Positions 1 to 9,391 of a DNA stretch of 64,000 nucleotides are shown here, piece by piece (the stretch's first letter is position 1; each line of letters begins with the position of its first letter). Below the pieces are notes generated by a model. It did no database searches, was not told the origin of the DNA, and saw only the letters and a list, made by a program, of their open reading frames with translations. The translations under genes and the position numbers were made by a program. Source of the DNA: an uncultured Bacteroidia bacterium (GTDB lineage: Bacteria; Bacteroidota; Bacteroidia; Bacteroidales; F082). The stretch lies in the NCBI GenBank assembly GCA_902802535.1, contig CADCML010000001.1, forward strand, positions 62,001 to 126,000, written 5' to 3'.

Positions 1-323
1 CAAGTACGCCCTGGATTTAAGACAATCACCTGACCTTCTTCCACGAATGGAGCTATCAACTTGGCCACGGATACATGAGCATTGGCAATAGTGGTAACCA
101 TCACCAACTCCGCCCCTCTAACTGCTTCAGCGATGTCAGCAGTTATGGTTTTGATTCGTGCAATTCCCTGTATACATCCTTTAAGAGAAAAGTATTCCAA
201 CTCCAACAACCGTTTTACTTTATCGACCTCAATATCATAGAGCCTAACTTCATGCCCCTGCATCGAAGCGTACGTTGAAATAGCTTGTCCCCCGTTTCCA
301 GCCCCAATTACTGCAATTTTCAT
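1..323 (-). CDS. Opine dehydrogenase-like NAD(P)-binding protein, 3' part outside window
   Basis: Only the N-terminal 107 residues are present; the gene runs off the left edge. It starts MKIAVIGAGNGGQAI, a Rossmann nucleotide-binding loop, and continues with VTTIANAHVSVAKLIAPFV and then VLNPGRT. Both blocks are typical of the NAD-binding half of the octopine/nopaline (opine) dehydrogenase family, which reductively joins an amino acid to a 2-oxo acid. The ATG lies 15 bp after the ATP-grasp stop, so the two are probably co-transcribed at the distal end of the polysaccharide operon. The substrate cannot be read from this fragment. Other glycerol-3-phosphate-dehydrogenase-like oxidoreductases share the fold, but the NPGRT block favours the opine family. 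Confidence 0.72.
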   Translation of the reverse strand, partial: MKIAVIGAGNGGQAISTYASMQGHEVRLYDIEVDKVKRLLELEYFSLKGCIQGIARIKTITADIAEAVRGAELVMVTTIANAHVSVAKLIAPFVEEGQVIVLNPGRT

Positions 324-337
324 CTTTGGTATTGTTA

Positions 338-1555
338 TTATTGTATTTCAATTAATCCATGCATCATAATATCAATGCTGTCTGAAGAAATGACCTTCAA
401 GGTCTCATCAATATGGCTTATTTTTGATTTCATATCTTCTTTATTGTCAGCAGTAACCAAATAGCCAGCAGGACGATCGCCACTTGTTTTAGCTTTATCT
501 ATTCTCATACCTTTAGTCTTATACAAAAAATACTCATCTATATAACCTTGAGATTTCAACTCTTCAAACCCCTCAACATGGTCGAATTTGCCCGGATAAC
601 AATATAAATATACCATTTTGCAATAGTTCACCTGTTTTTGAGGAGCAAATGACGGCTTCTCTCCCAATATGAGATCAACATATTTTTTCATTATATTTTC
701 ACCAGATAACACTTCTATTAGTTTGTATTTTGCTCCCCCACCCATTCTAGCGCTAAACTCTATTATATTAATATCCTCCCCATTTACTATTAATTGCATT
801 AACAAAGGGCAATCATCCAAATTGAATACTTGAGATATTTGTTGTGCTATTTGGGTAATTCTTTTTTCTTGCTCCTCGTCTATTGCAGGATAATCGCTGC
901 ATATTATTGTAAAACAATCTTTACTCCTTATTTTTAACGAAGCTGTCGCTGACAAATACTTTGCTTTCCCCCTTTCAATATAATAATCTGCAGAAATCTC
1001 TATTCCACTTTTGTATTCCTCAATAATTGCAGTTTTTGTTCTGCTGTAACAAATTGCCTCATTGAGTGCTATTATCAAATCTTTTTCCGTCGCAACTTTC
1101 TTTACTCCTTTAGAAGAGTTGCAATCAACAGGTTTAACAACTAATGGAAATCTAAAACCTTCAATAGCACTCAAATCCGCCTTTCCAGTAACAACATATT
1201 TAGCCGTAGGAATTTTGTTCTCACACAAAACCCTTTTCATATAAGCCTTATTTGTAACATTTAATCCTGTCTGGTAAGAAAGATAACACGGCAGTCCTAG
1301 TTTTTCAGATATGAAAGCAACCGTCAACAATGCTTGGTCAGTACAAGCTGTACAAACCAAATCTACATGCTCCTTAACAGCTATGTCATAAACAGCATCA
1401 ACATCCAAAGTACTTGCAACTATATGCTTATCAGCATATGATTTAGCAGGAGGATTGTCAAAATAATCCACTAGTATTACAACATGTCCTCTACTTTTAA
1501 GTTCTTTTATTAGGGCAATCTGATCAGCCCCACCAGCCAATACTAATATTTTCAT
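338..1555 (-). CDS. ATP-grasp domain ligase
   Basis: 405 aa. An N-terminal pre-ATP-grasp fold begins MKILVLAGGADQ, with a conserved region near residue 90 (TDQALLTVAFISEKLGLP). The ATP-grasp core follows from about residue 105: the FPLVVKPVDCNSSKGV loop with its ATP-contacting lysine, an AIIEEYKSG strand, and the metal-binding INIIEFSARMGGG segment near residue 260. Members form an acyl-phosphate and then an amide or ester bond, and in surface-glycan loci they are thought to attach amino acids to sugar acids. It sits between an aminotransferase and the opine dehydrogenase-like gene. Family is well supported; substrates are unknown. Confidence 0.85.
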   Translation of the reverse strand: MKILVLAGGADQIALIKELKSRGHVVILVDYFDNPPAKSYADKHIVASTLDVDAVYDIAVKEHVDLVCTACTDQALLTVAFISEKLGLPCYLSYQTGLNVTNKAYMKRVLCENKIPTAKYVVTGKADLSAIEGFRFPLVVKPVDCNSSKGVKKVATEKDLIIALNEAICYSRTKTAIIEEYKSGIEISADYYIERGKAKYLSATASLKIRSKDCFTIICSDYPAIDEEQEKRITQIAQQISQVFNLDDCPLLMQLIVNGEDINIIEFSARMGGGAKYKLIEVLSGENIMKKYVDLILGEKPSFAPQKQVNYCKMVYLYCYPGKFDHVEGFEELKSQGYIDEYFLYKTKGMRIDKAKTSGDRPAGYLVTADNKEDMKSKISHIDETLKVISSDSIDIMMHGLIEIQ

Positions 1556-1670
1556 TCAAGTTCACTAACTGTTAACTATTTATATTGTAACACTTCATTT
1601 GCTACAAACAAGTTTCATAGACAACAAATTATCTCGCCAATATTTTTTATGCCAGACAATATTATCACGC

Positions 1671-2795
1671 TTATTCTTTTTCAACAATTATACTTATGAC
1701 TTTTTCAACGACCTCTTCACTCAAACCATGGTGCATTGGCAAACAAATCACTTCGTTGGCAACGAGATTCGCATTGGAAAGGTTCTCAGGAGAAGCTGAT
1801 GGCAATTCTTTATATATACTGAAGGTGCTTATGAGTGGATAGAAATATCTTCGACTATAGATGCCCTCGGATTTCAATTTTTCGTACAATTCATCACGCG
1901 TCATTCCATATTGTTCTTCTTTCACGAAAATTGGAAAGTAGCTATAGTTAAGCTGGACTTCTCTGTTAATGAAAGAGCGCATAATAGGTTCATAAAGTCT
2001 GATTCCTTTTGTATCCTTCAACCCTTTTACATATTGCCGTGCCACTTCTTTTCTTCGAGCAATGGCCTTATCTACATGTTTCAAATTCAACAAACCATAC
2101 GCTGCCCTAACCTCGTCCATTTTGCTATTGATGCCTGGTGCCACCACCGTTACTTCATCCTCGAAACCAAAATTTCTCAAATAATCGATTTTTTGCTTCA
2201 TCTCGGCAGAATGACATATTAAGGCTCCACCTTCAATGGTGTTGTATGTTTTGGTGGCATGAAAGCTCAAGGTTGCCACATCACCTTCCAGAAGAATAGA
2301 GCGTCCGTTTTTGCTGACACTAAAAGCATGTGCCGCATCATAAATCACCTTTAAACCGTATCTTTCAGCAATTCTCCGAATGCTGGTTGTATCGCAAGGC
2401 GTGCCATAGACATGAACCGGCATTATGGCTTTTGTACGCGAAGTTATGGCAGCCTCAATCCTTTCGGGGTTCATACACCCAGTCACAGGATCTATATCAA
2501 CAAAGACCGGCTGAAGTCCATTCCACCAAATGGCATGAGAAGTGGCGACAAAGGAGTACGGCGTGGTAATCACCTCGCCATCCCGAATGTCCAATGCTTG
2601 CAATGCCGTGACGAGCGGCAAAGTGCCATTGGTGAAAAGGGAAACAAACTCCACTCCAAGATAATCAGCCAAAGCCTTTTCCAGTTGTTCGTGGAAATGA
2701 CCCATGTTGGTAATCCACTTACTCTCCCAAATCTTTTCCAAATATGGGACAAACTCCTCAAGAGGTGGAAGCAATGGGGATGTAACAGTAATCAT
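1671..2795 (-). CDS. DegT/DnrJ/EryC1/StrS-family sugar aminotransferase
   Basis: 374 aa, normal for the family. The PLP site is visible: the internal-aldimine lysine in SFHATKTYNTIEGGAL (about residue 185), the upstream aspartate in VIYDAAHAF, and the TNGTLPLVTALQAL cofactor-binding segment near residue 55. The enzyme should transfer an amino group to a nucleotide-linked keto sugar, although some family members act on other ketones. It differs clearly from the WbpE-like copy at 25466-26596. It lies 16 bp before the end of the neighbouring glycosyltransferase in one operon. Confidence 0.9.
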   Translation of the reverse strand: MITVTSPLLPPLEEFVPYLEKIWESKWITNMGHFHEQLEKALADYLGVEFVSLFTNGTLPLVTALQALDIRDGEVITTPYSFVATSHAIWWNGLQPVFVDIDPVTGCMNPERIEAAITSRTKAIMPVHVYGTPCDTTSIRRIAERYGLKVIYDAAHAFSVSKNGRSILLEGDVATLSFHATKTYNTIEGGALICHSAEMKQKIDYLRNFGFEDEVTVVAPGINSKMDEVRAAYGLLNLKHVDKAIARRKEVARQYVKGLKDTKGIRLYEPIMRSFINREVQLNYSYFPIFVKEEQYGMTRDELYEKLKSEGIYSRRYFYPLISTFSIYKELPSASPENLSNANLVANEVICLPMHHGLSEEVVEKVISIIVEKE

Positions 2796-2811
2796 TATTA
2801 ACTATTTTATT

Positions 2812-3858
2812 TCATAACATCGTATATTTGGCTAGCCTTAGCCATCCTTTGGAGGTCAATTGATGCTTGTTCATCAACAAAAGCAAATCTCGGATAGCTT
2901 TATAACGTATTAGTCCAAACACACTATGGAACTTTTCGGTATAATATTTATAGATGAAACCTCTTTCCAAGGACAAATAACGATGATACTGTTGACTTAA
3001 TTCTGGAAAATCTGGAGCATACTTCATCATGTGAATCATGGTTTTCAAGCCTTGCCTCAGGAACAGATACTGAAGCGAAGGTATCATTTTTGCATGGTGC
3101 AACGGCAAAAGACCATATATAATCAACATATCGTCTTTTGTCATGTCATGGCTGATACTTTTTGGATACTGTACCCACACATAATCGGCCCTGTTCAAGA
3201 ACACAACCGGGCCATACTGCATATGATGATAGGTAATCACTGTATCGTCAAACCATTTGCCATATAATGCTTGCATGTCATCCTCGGGATGTCGACGAAT
3301 CATATAAACTTGGTTAAGCCCTCGAAGTTCCTGCAAGATGAAATCCTCTTTGTTAATTACGGCACCCTCACACAATTTAGGATGATTTGGCCACACTTTA
3401 CCTCGCTCGAATGGCTCACCCTCGTTTAATGACAAAACGCTTTGCATACACATCGAGCATTCGGGGTGCGCCTCCAACATATCAATCTGACGCTGATAGA
3501 TGTCGGAACTGCGCAAATAGTCATCCGCGTCAATGTTCACGAAATACTTACCGCGTGCCTGCCTGTATGCGTTCAGCTTGTTCCATCCACAACGTTCCGA
3601 TACCGTAGAAGGATTACAATCATCCGAATCACAATAGGTATATTTGATTTCTACAAGATTGTCCTTTTTCCCTTCCCAATTATTCTTTTGCTCAAAAACC
3701 CAATCTTTTGTGCCATCAGTTGAACGGTCATCGGAAATGATGATTTCAAATGGCACTTGAAGTTCCTGAGCCAACACGCTTTTCAAACAACGTTGCAACA
3801 ATTCGCGTTGATTGTGGGTAATGAGCAATATAGACAGAACAGGAACCACGAACTTCAA
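2812..3858 (-). CDS. Family 2 glycosyltransferase
   Basis: 348 aa with a GT-A fold. It opens with VPVLSILLITHNQRELLQRCLKSVL, then EIIISDDRSTDGT, and the metal/nucleotide-binding DXD equivalent FVNIDADDYL near residue 112. The C-terminal half contains HHMQYGPVVFLNRADYVW and no obvious membrane segment, so it is probably cytosolic or membrane-associated. There is no ATG near the domain start; the frame would use a TTG (3858) or the GTG three codons later, so the exact start is uncertain. Sugar specificity cannot be predicted. Confidence 0.87.
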   Translation of the reverse strand: MKFVVPVLSILLITHNQRELLQRCLKSVLAQELQVPFEIIISDDRSTDGTKDWVFEQKNNWEGKKDNLVEIKYTYCDSDDCNPSTVSERCGWNKLNAYRQARGKYFVNIDADDYLRSSDIYQRQIDMLEAHPECSMCMQSVLSLNEGEPFERGKVWPNHPKLCEGAVINKEDFILQELRGLNQVYMIRRHPEDDMQALYGKWFDDTVITYHHMQYGPVVFLNRADYVWVQYPKSISHDMTKDDMLIIYGLLPLHHAKMIPSLQYLFLRQGLKTMIHMMKYAPDFPELSQQYHRYLSLERGFIYKYYTEKFHSVFGLIRYKAIRDLLLLMNKHQLTSKGWLRLAKYTML

Positions 3859-3876
3859 ACAGATTATGCAACCGAC

Positions 3877-4968
3877 TCATCCAAACAAAGCTTCTCTGAG
3901 AAAAGACACTTGTTCTTCTCTCTTGCGTTGAATGATTAAATTCACTTTTTGATAATCAATAATATCATTCAAATCCACTTGTTCCACGTCTTTTAAAAAA
4001 CGATTGTTCAAGCCAAACGACTCCAACAATGTCTTCACCCTTCCCATGTTCCAGTTTTGCCTTACATAGAACTGTTTTCCGTTAATAATCGAAAAAGCCG
4101 TACCATGAAAAGACGAAGAAACCACAAAATCAGCATAATAAAACAACGAAACAAACTCCAATGGTCCCGCTGTCACAAAGTAATTCTTATTCTTTTCGAC
4201 ACTTACCACGCCATCCGTCAATCGAATCAAGCGTAGACCTTTCTCTTTTGCAATATATCTTGCAATTACAGTAGTTTTCTTATCAAGTTGAAAATCATAG
4301 AACAATAGATACGGCTCCTTGACGATGCGTTGGGGATTCAATGCAATCCAACTACTTTTATCAAGCAAAAAAGTAGGGTCTGGCATTATCTTCACCTCAA
4401 CATGAGACACCAAACCTCGTCGAGCCAATTCCTCCTGCAGCTCCTTCTCTCTTACAGAAATGGCTGAAAACCTTGCAAGTGCCTCTCGAATGAATTTTTC
4501 ATCTTCTTCATCAGCAATGTCTATCATCCCCATACTTGCCGCAAACGCAATTCTTCTATCGGTATTCGAATTTTGCACCCCAAAAAAGATTTCGTCATAA
4601 CCGTAATGGAACTTCGACCAAATCTGGTCACTCCCATAAATGATTGCATCCAACTTGACATTCTCTTTTTCATTAAACGCTTCGTTTTTCAAATACTTCT
4701 TCAAGAAAAGTTCAAAATTCTTCTCCTTTTTTCGTTTGGTCAAGTATTCAGGCAAATACCATTTAACGAGATATTTGGGATATAACAAAAATGATTTAAT
4801 CGGCAAGAAACTTATAGGTTTGGGATTCCACGATGTCAAGTTGTTTTTTCTGTCATCCACCATAACCACATCATGGTCCTGTCCCTCAAGAAAGGTTTTC
4901 AAGGCGTATGCCTGTAACATAGCACCATAATTATGCGCATAATGGAATGTACAAATACCGATTCTCAT
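3877..4968 (-). CDS. Polysaccharide pyruvyl transferase family protein
   Basis: 363 aa. The N-terminus MRIGICTFHYAHNYGAMLQAYAL, then the DAIIYGSDQIW block (about residue 110), and the late SSSFHGTAFSIINGKQF block with its conserved histidine (about residue 285) define the CsaB/WcaK-type pyruvyl transferase family. These transfer pyruvate from phosphoenolpyruvate to a glycan as a ketal, adding negative charge. The gene directly follows the nitroreductase-like gene (20-bp gap). A second paralogue is at 17559-18740. Confidence 0.9.
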   Translation of the reverse strand: MRIGICTFHYAHNYGAMLQAYALKTFLEGQDHDVVMVDDRKNNLTSWNPKPISFLPIKSFLLYPKYLVKWYLPEYLTKRKKEKNFELFLKKYLKNEAFNEKENVKLDAIIYGSDQIWSKFHYGYDEIFFGVQNSNTDRRIAFAASMGMIDIADEEDEKFIREALARFSAISVREKELQEELARRGLVSHVEVKIMPDPTFLLDKSSWIALNPQRIVKEPYLLFYDFQLDKKTTVIARYIAKEKGLRLIRLTDGVVSVEKNKNYFVTAGPLEFVSLFYYADFVVSSSFHGTAFSIINGKQFYVRQNWNMGRVKTLLESFGLNNRFLKDVEQVDLNDIIDYQKVNLIIQRKREEQVSFLREALFG

Positions 4969-4988
4969 AATTAATTCCTTGCACTTAA

Positions 4989-6077
4989 TTATCTAAAAAA
5001 AACAACTGTTTCCTTTGAATCCCTTCTCAGCGAGGTGACCAACTTAAACTCTTCCAAAGGAATCCCACATGCAATGAATGCTACTGGAACTTGTGATTCT
5101 GGAATAGAAAGCAACTTCCTTATTTGCTTATTGCCATGAATATCAGCATACCAGTTCAATGGAATGGTAGCAATTCTATAAAAATGCAAAGCATACAACA
5201 AATTCATTACATAAATTCCCGCATCCAAATACCCGCCAAACCATTGTTCACCTGCTCCCCAATCCTGCATTTCCACCGTTATCACCAACAAGGGATTTGC
5301 CTTATCAGCAAAGCCTCGGCCATGGTTTTGCAATTCCACTAAACGAAGACGCAAAGCCTCGTCATAAACACAATACACTCGAACTGACTGACGATTACAT
5401 GCAGATGGAGCTTGTTGTGCCAACTGAAACGCTTTTATCATCAACACTTCATCGACGGGTTCCCCTGTAAAATCCCTCACGGAATGCCTTGAAACGGCAA
5501 AGCGGTCAAAAGAAGCGCCAACATTTTCAAAATAGCGTTCACTCGAAGTCTCCTTTGTCTCTGGAACAATAAATTGATATGGATATTTGGCAAACAACGA
5601 ATCAAGGGCTTGTCGCGTCGTATCTTCCAATGTAAAACCCGCCTTTACATGGAGGTCATCATACTCTTTCAGTATTCCTACAACATAAGCCAACCTTGAT
5701 GAATTATCAGAATACGAATCTAAATACTCATTACACAATGATACCAATTCCTTGACCTTTTTCTGCCCAAAACCATACCTTATTTCCTTCATAGCCATAC
5801 CCTTCTCAATGGAATGGCCTTCTATTATTAACTGAGAAAGAATCTGTTCCGCTGTCGTGGCCTTATCATTAGAATATTTTAGACATATTCCATAATAATC
5901 AGACAGCAATGGAAAAGTAATCTTTTCGTCTAATATCCTCAGAACATCGCGATTGCGTCTATAGTTCTTTAAATAAGTCAATATTTTGCCTAATCTACTC
6001 AAACCTCTATCCTTTTTCCCATTTATGGGGAACGACGACAATTGATGACGAATCTTTATAAAATCGGCCAGTACCAT
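4989..6077 (-). CDS. Nitroreductase-family protein with a long N-terminal extension
   Basis: The C-terminal half is a nitroreductase fold: FAVSRHSVRDFTGEPVDE (the first FMN-binding stretch, with the RHSVRDF motif), then LAQQAPSACNRQSVRVY, and a GYLDAGIYVMNLLYAL helix. About 190 residues precede it, including EGHSIEKGMAM, a block I associate with nitroreductases of polysaccharide loci. The start is uncertain: the frame is open from a TTG at 6119, the listed ATG overlaps the upstream ABC gene by 71 bp, and a TTG at 6002 would remove the overlap. The substrate is unknown. Its position beside a pyruvyl transferase suggests a redox step on a glycan substituent. Confidence 0.8.
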   Translation of the reverse strand: MVLADFIKIRHQLSSFPINGKKDRGLSRLGKILTYLKNYRRNRDVLRILDEKITFPLLSDYYGICLKYSNDKATTAEQILSQLIIEGHSIEKGMAMKEIRYGFGQKKVKELVSLCNEYLDSYSDNSSRLAYVVGILKEYDDLHVKAGFTLEDTTRQALDSLFAKYPYQFIVPETKETSSERYFENVGASFDRFAVSRHSVRDFTGEPVDEVLMIKAFQLAQQAPSACNRQSVRVYCVYDEALRLRLVELQNHGRGFADKANPLLVITVEMQDWGAGEQWFGGYLDAGIYVMNLLYALHFYRIATIPLNWYADIHGNKQIRKLLSIPESQVPVAFIACGIPLEEFKLVTSLRRDSKETVVFFR

Positions 6078-7287
6078 ACACATCAGATTCCACAATTTCA
6101 AAAGAAAATGCATTCTCAACCCAATCCAAATCCCTTTCGTACTGATCCCAAACCCGCAAATTCACCTTATATAGACCAGGTGCCAAAGGAAGATTCGGAT
6201 AATCAACATCTATCCAATTGTCACCCACTTTTAGTCCAATTTGTTCATTCATCGCAAATCGGCTATTGGACGAAGCGACCAAGACCCCAAAAGAATTATA
6301 AATGCTATACATGATTTCCACGGCCTCTTCGACCCTTGACGAACCAATGCACATTCTGAGCTTAATAGGTTGTCCCATTGAAACAGAGGTTGTTCTTCTA
6401 TCATCAACTAACAACTCAAAACTTGAAAACTTTGCAAAGCCACTCCCTCTCCTATCATTACGCTCCCTCAATGGAACTCCTGTCAGAGTATTTTCATAGT
6501 CATTCAAATAATATCCTACCACATCGTCTATCCCTCCTGTATATTTCACACTTCCATTCTCCAAGAGAACACCATTCTTGCACAACGCCCTAATACTCGC
6601 CATGTTATGGCTAACAAACAACACTGTCCTTCCCTCTCCCTTACTCACATCTTGCATCTTACCAATAGCTTTTTTCTGGAACTCAGCATCACCCACAGCC
6701 AGCACTTCATCCACCACGAGAATCTCAGGATCCAAATGAGCAGCCACAGCAAAGCCGAGACGAACCGTCATGCCCGAACTATAACGCTTCACAGGAGTAT
6801 CAATATAGCGTTCACAGCCTGAGAAATCGATTATTTCATCAATCTTTTTATCGATTTCATGTTTGGTCATACCAAGGATGGTGCCGTTCATATATATGTT
6901 TTCTCGGCCTGTTAACTCGCTATGGAAGCCCGTCCCTACTTCAAGCAAACTCGCTATGCGTCCTTTGGCTTTAATAGTTCCCGTAGTAGGTCCTGTCACG
7001 CGCGAAAGTAGCTTCAACAATGTGCTCTTCCCGGCACCATTCTTTCCGATAATGCCGACCACGTCGCCTTGCTCCACCTTGAAGTCGATGTCCTTCAAAG
7101 CCCAGACATACTCGCTATCGGCAGCCTTGGAACGGTCGTTCACCGAACCGACTTTTAGGAAAGGGTCTTCCTTGTGGAGGATATTCATGGTCCACCACCG
7201 TTTCAGGTCGTTGCTCAAAGTGCCACTCGAAACGAGTCCCAAGCGGTATAATTTGCTGATGTTGTTGAATTCTATTGCTGTTGACAT
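6007..7287 (-). CDS. wzt: ABC transporter ATPase for polysaccharide export, Wzt type
   Basis: 426 aa. The ATPase domain (about residues 20-250) shows Walker A GIIGKNGAGKSTLL, signature YSSGM, and Walker B ILVVDEVLAVGD with the switch histidine in LFVSHNM. The C-terminal 150 residues (LLVDDRRTTSVSMGQPI through the final VVVPHKW) look like the Wzt carbohydrate-binding domain, which in O-antigen exporters recognises a terminal cap on the chain. The matching permease is at 23267-24145, about 16 kb upstream in the same operon, an unusual separation. Confidence 0.92.
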   Translation of the reverse strand: MSTAIEFNNISKLYRLGLVSSGTLSNDLKRWWTMNILHKEDPFLKVGSVNDRSKAADSEYVWALKDIDFKVEQGDVVGIIGKNGAGKSTLLKLLSRVTGPTTGTIKAKGRIASLLEVGTGFHSELTGRENIYMNGTILGMTKHEIDKKIDEIIDFSGCERYIDTPVKRYSSGMTVRLGFAVAAHLDPEILVVDEVLAVGDAEFQKKAIGKMQDVSKGEGRTVLFVSHNMASIRALCKNGVLLENGSVKYTGGIDDVVGYYLNDYENTLTGVPLRERNDRRGSGFAKFSSFELLVDDRRTTSVSMGQPIKLRMCIGSSRVEEAVEIMYSIYNSFGVLVASSNSRFAMNEQIGLKVGDNWIDVDYPNLPLAPGLYKVNLRVWDQYERDLDWVENAFSFEIVESDVYGTGRFYKDSSSIVVVPHKWEKG

Positions 7288-7288
7288 A

Positions 7289-8413
7289 TCAAATATTATT
7301 TCTCATTTTCATTACCTGCTCGATGACAGGCGCCATATCGTAATACTTGTACTCCGCCAAACGGCCACCAAAGATAATCTTCTCCTCTTGGTCGGCCAAA
7401 GCCTTGTACTTTTGATACAATTCGTTGTTTTCGGTGTCATTAACCGGATAATATGGTTCCATCCCGGGTTTCCATTCCGTGCTATACTCTTTCGAAACCA
7501 CGGTCTTAGGGCAATCGTACACCGCCTGACCGAACATCTCGAAATGCTTATGCTCGATGATGCGAGTATAGGGGATTTCCCTATCTGTATAATTCACAAC
7601 TGCGTTGCCTTGCCAATTCGGCGTATCCTTGATTTCCTGTTCGAACGAAACCGTGCGAAAGTCCAAATGACCAAAGCGGAAATCATAGTACTCGTCGATT
7701 TGGCCAGTAAAAACCACCTTTTCTGCCAATTCCGTCAATTCGGAACGATGGGCGAAGAAATCACAATTGACTCGGGTTTCAACGCCATCCAACAAACCGT
7801 CTATCAGTTTGTTGTAACCGCCAACAGGAATGCCCTGATAACTGTCGTTGAAATAATTGTTGTCGAACACAAAACGAAGCGGTAATCTGCGGATGATAAA
7901 CGCAGGCAGTTCGGTGCAACGCCTCCCCCACTGCTTTTCCGTATAGCCTTTAATAAGAGCCTCGTATATATCGCGCCCAACTAAACTCAGCGCCTGTTCC
8001 TCCAAATTTGACGGTTCTCGTCCTTGCAAAGCAGCAATGGCTTCAGCTCGTTGTTCCTCAATTTTGGCTTCGGCTGCTTCAGGTGTAGTGACACCCCACA
8101 TCTGGTAAAAGGTGTTCATATTGAAAGGCAGGTTATAGAACTTGCCTTTATAGTTTGCCACCGGACAATTAGTATACCTATTGAAAGGCACAATGCTATT
8201 GACAAAATCCCAAACCACCTTGTTGGAAGTATGGAAGATGTGTGCCCCGTATTTATGTACGTTGATTCCTTCGATGCTTTCGCAATAGACATTGCCGCCC
8301 AAATGTGAACGTTTGTCAATTACCAAGCACTTCTTCCCTGCTTGTTTTGCAAAATGGGCAAAAGTGGCACCGAAGAGGCCGGAGCCCACTATTAGATAGT
8401 CGTAACTATTCAT
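7289..8413 (-). CDS. glf: UDP-galactopyranose mutase
   Basis: 374 aa, the usual size for bacterial Glf. FAD-binding DYLIVGSGLFGATFA starts at residue 4, followed by VIDKRSHLGGNVY and the active-site segment KYGAHIFHTSNKVVW. Conserved EKQWGR and YTRIIEHKHFE motifs are present. It interconverts UDP-galactopyranose and UDP-galactofuranose, so the exported glycan probably contains galactofuranose. Its ATG overlaps the stop of the preceding glycosyltransferase by 8 bp, indicating translational coupling; it lies one base before the wzt gene. Confidence 0.96.
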   Translation of the reverse strand: MNSYDYLIVGSGLFGATFAHFAKQAGKKCLVIDKRSHLGGNVYCESIEGINVHKYGAHIFHTSNKVVWDFVNSIVPFNRYTNCPVANYKGKFYNLPFNMNTFYQMWGVTTPEAAEAKIEEQRAEAIAALQGREPSNLEEQALSLVGRDIYEALIKGYTEKQWGRRCTELPAFIIRRLPLRFVFDNNYFNDSYQGIPVGGYNKLIDGLLDGVETRVNCDFFAHRSELTELAEKVVFTGQIDEYYDFRFGHLDFRTVSFEQEIKDTPNWQGNAVVNYTDREIPYTRIIEHKHFEMFGQAVYDCPKTVVSKEYSTEWKPGMEPYYPVNDTENNELYQKYKALADQEEKIIFGGRLAEYKYYDMAPVIEQVMKMRNNI

Positions 8414-9368
8414 TTCGCTTATTCTTTATCTTTTTCATTCGAACAAATGCTTCAAACAATAATCTATTTTGCGAACAAAAACGTTTCAAACGGTTGTATC
8501 CATCACACTGTTTTCCATATTGTTTTGCCAAATCAAATTGTCCCAAGTCAAAGGCCTTTGACATTAACCGAAAGTTGACATATTTGTTCCAACCCGTTTC
8601 ACTATACGGAAACTTATCAGGGAACAATTCACCTAAATAGCGGTAGACTTCCTTGTCTCTTTCATAACGGCGAGCAAGCTTTTCTATGGTATCTGGACGA
8701 GTAATACTAACCGTCTCAATACCAAATGTCGCTGTTGACACAGGCAACACATCAATGTCCGAATAAGCAGTAAGTATCACCCATGCAGGCCAGTCTTGCA
8801 AACTAAGTCGACGGCGTATGAATTCATCCAAATTAAGATGTGTTTTCATAAAGCTCGCACGATACATGATGGTAGCATTGCAAAAATGGCCACCTCCCCA
8901 CATAGCCTGTTGTATGTCAACGCTTCGGTCAATCTCTGCCTTACACTCTCGTATCTCACCTGTAACTCGATTGTGGGTGCGATGGTCGGTGATAAGAATA
9001 TTGCACTCGGTATGATTCTTCATATAGTCAAGTTGCAATTGCAATTTGTGCGGATTATGCCAATAATCATCATTGTCGCAATTGCAGATAAACTCTCCAC
9101 GGCAGTCTTTCACACATTGTGCCCAGTTGGCACCCAAGCCCATATTCTGCTCGCGCAGGAACAAACGGATAATATTCGGATATTTCTGCCGATATTGTTC
9201 CAGCACTTCACGCGCATTATCTGTGGAACGATCGTCGCCAATGACAATTTCAATATTCGCATCCACCTCTTGATTGAGGATGCTTTCTATCGTTTGACCA
9301 ACCGTGTTGGCACGGTTGTAGGATGGGATGATGACAGAAATAAGTGTCTTACCTGTTTTTATCTCCAT
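8406..9368 (-). CDS. Family 2 glycosyltransferase
   Basis: 320 aa. GT-A nucleotide-binding start ISVIIPSYNRANTVGQTIESIL, EIVIGDDRSTDNAREVL, and the DXD-type FICNCDNDDYW at about residue 98. The insert around ADIDRSV and WGGGHFCNATIMYRASF is common in enzymes of this kind. The stop overlaps the glf start, so the pair may be coupled, which would fit a galactofuranosyltransferase; that is inference only. Confidence 0.88.
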   Translation of the reverse strand: MEIKTGKTLISVIIPSYNRANTVGQTIESILNQEVDANIEIVIGDDRSTDNAREVLEQYRQKYPNIIRLFLREQNMGLGANWAQCVKDCRGEFICNCDNDDYWHNPHKLQLQLDYMKNHTECNILITDHRTHNRVTGEIRECKAEIDRSVDIQQAMWGGGHFCNATIMYRASFMKTHLNLDEFIRRRLSLQDWPAWVILTAYSDIDVLPVSTATFGIETVSITRPDTIEKLARRYERDKEVYRYLGELFPDKFPYSETGWNKYVNFRLMSKAFDLGQFDLAKQYGKQCDGYNRLKRFCSQNRLLFEAFVRMKKIKNKRNE

Positions 9369-9391
9369 AGTACCTCGTTCTCTTTATCTAC

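Noticed and set aside
1598..1690. Short minus-strand frame (WHKKYWRDNLLSM...) after the first aminotransferase
   Set aside because: It could be the tail of a lost gene, but I recognise no family and there is no start; too little to call.
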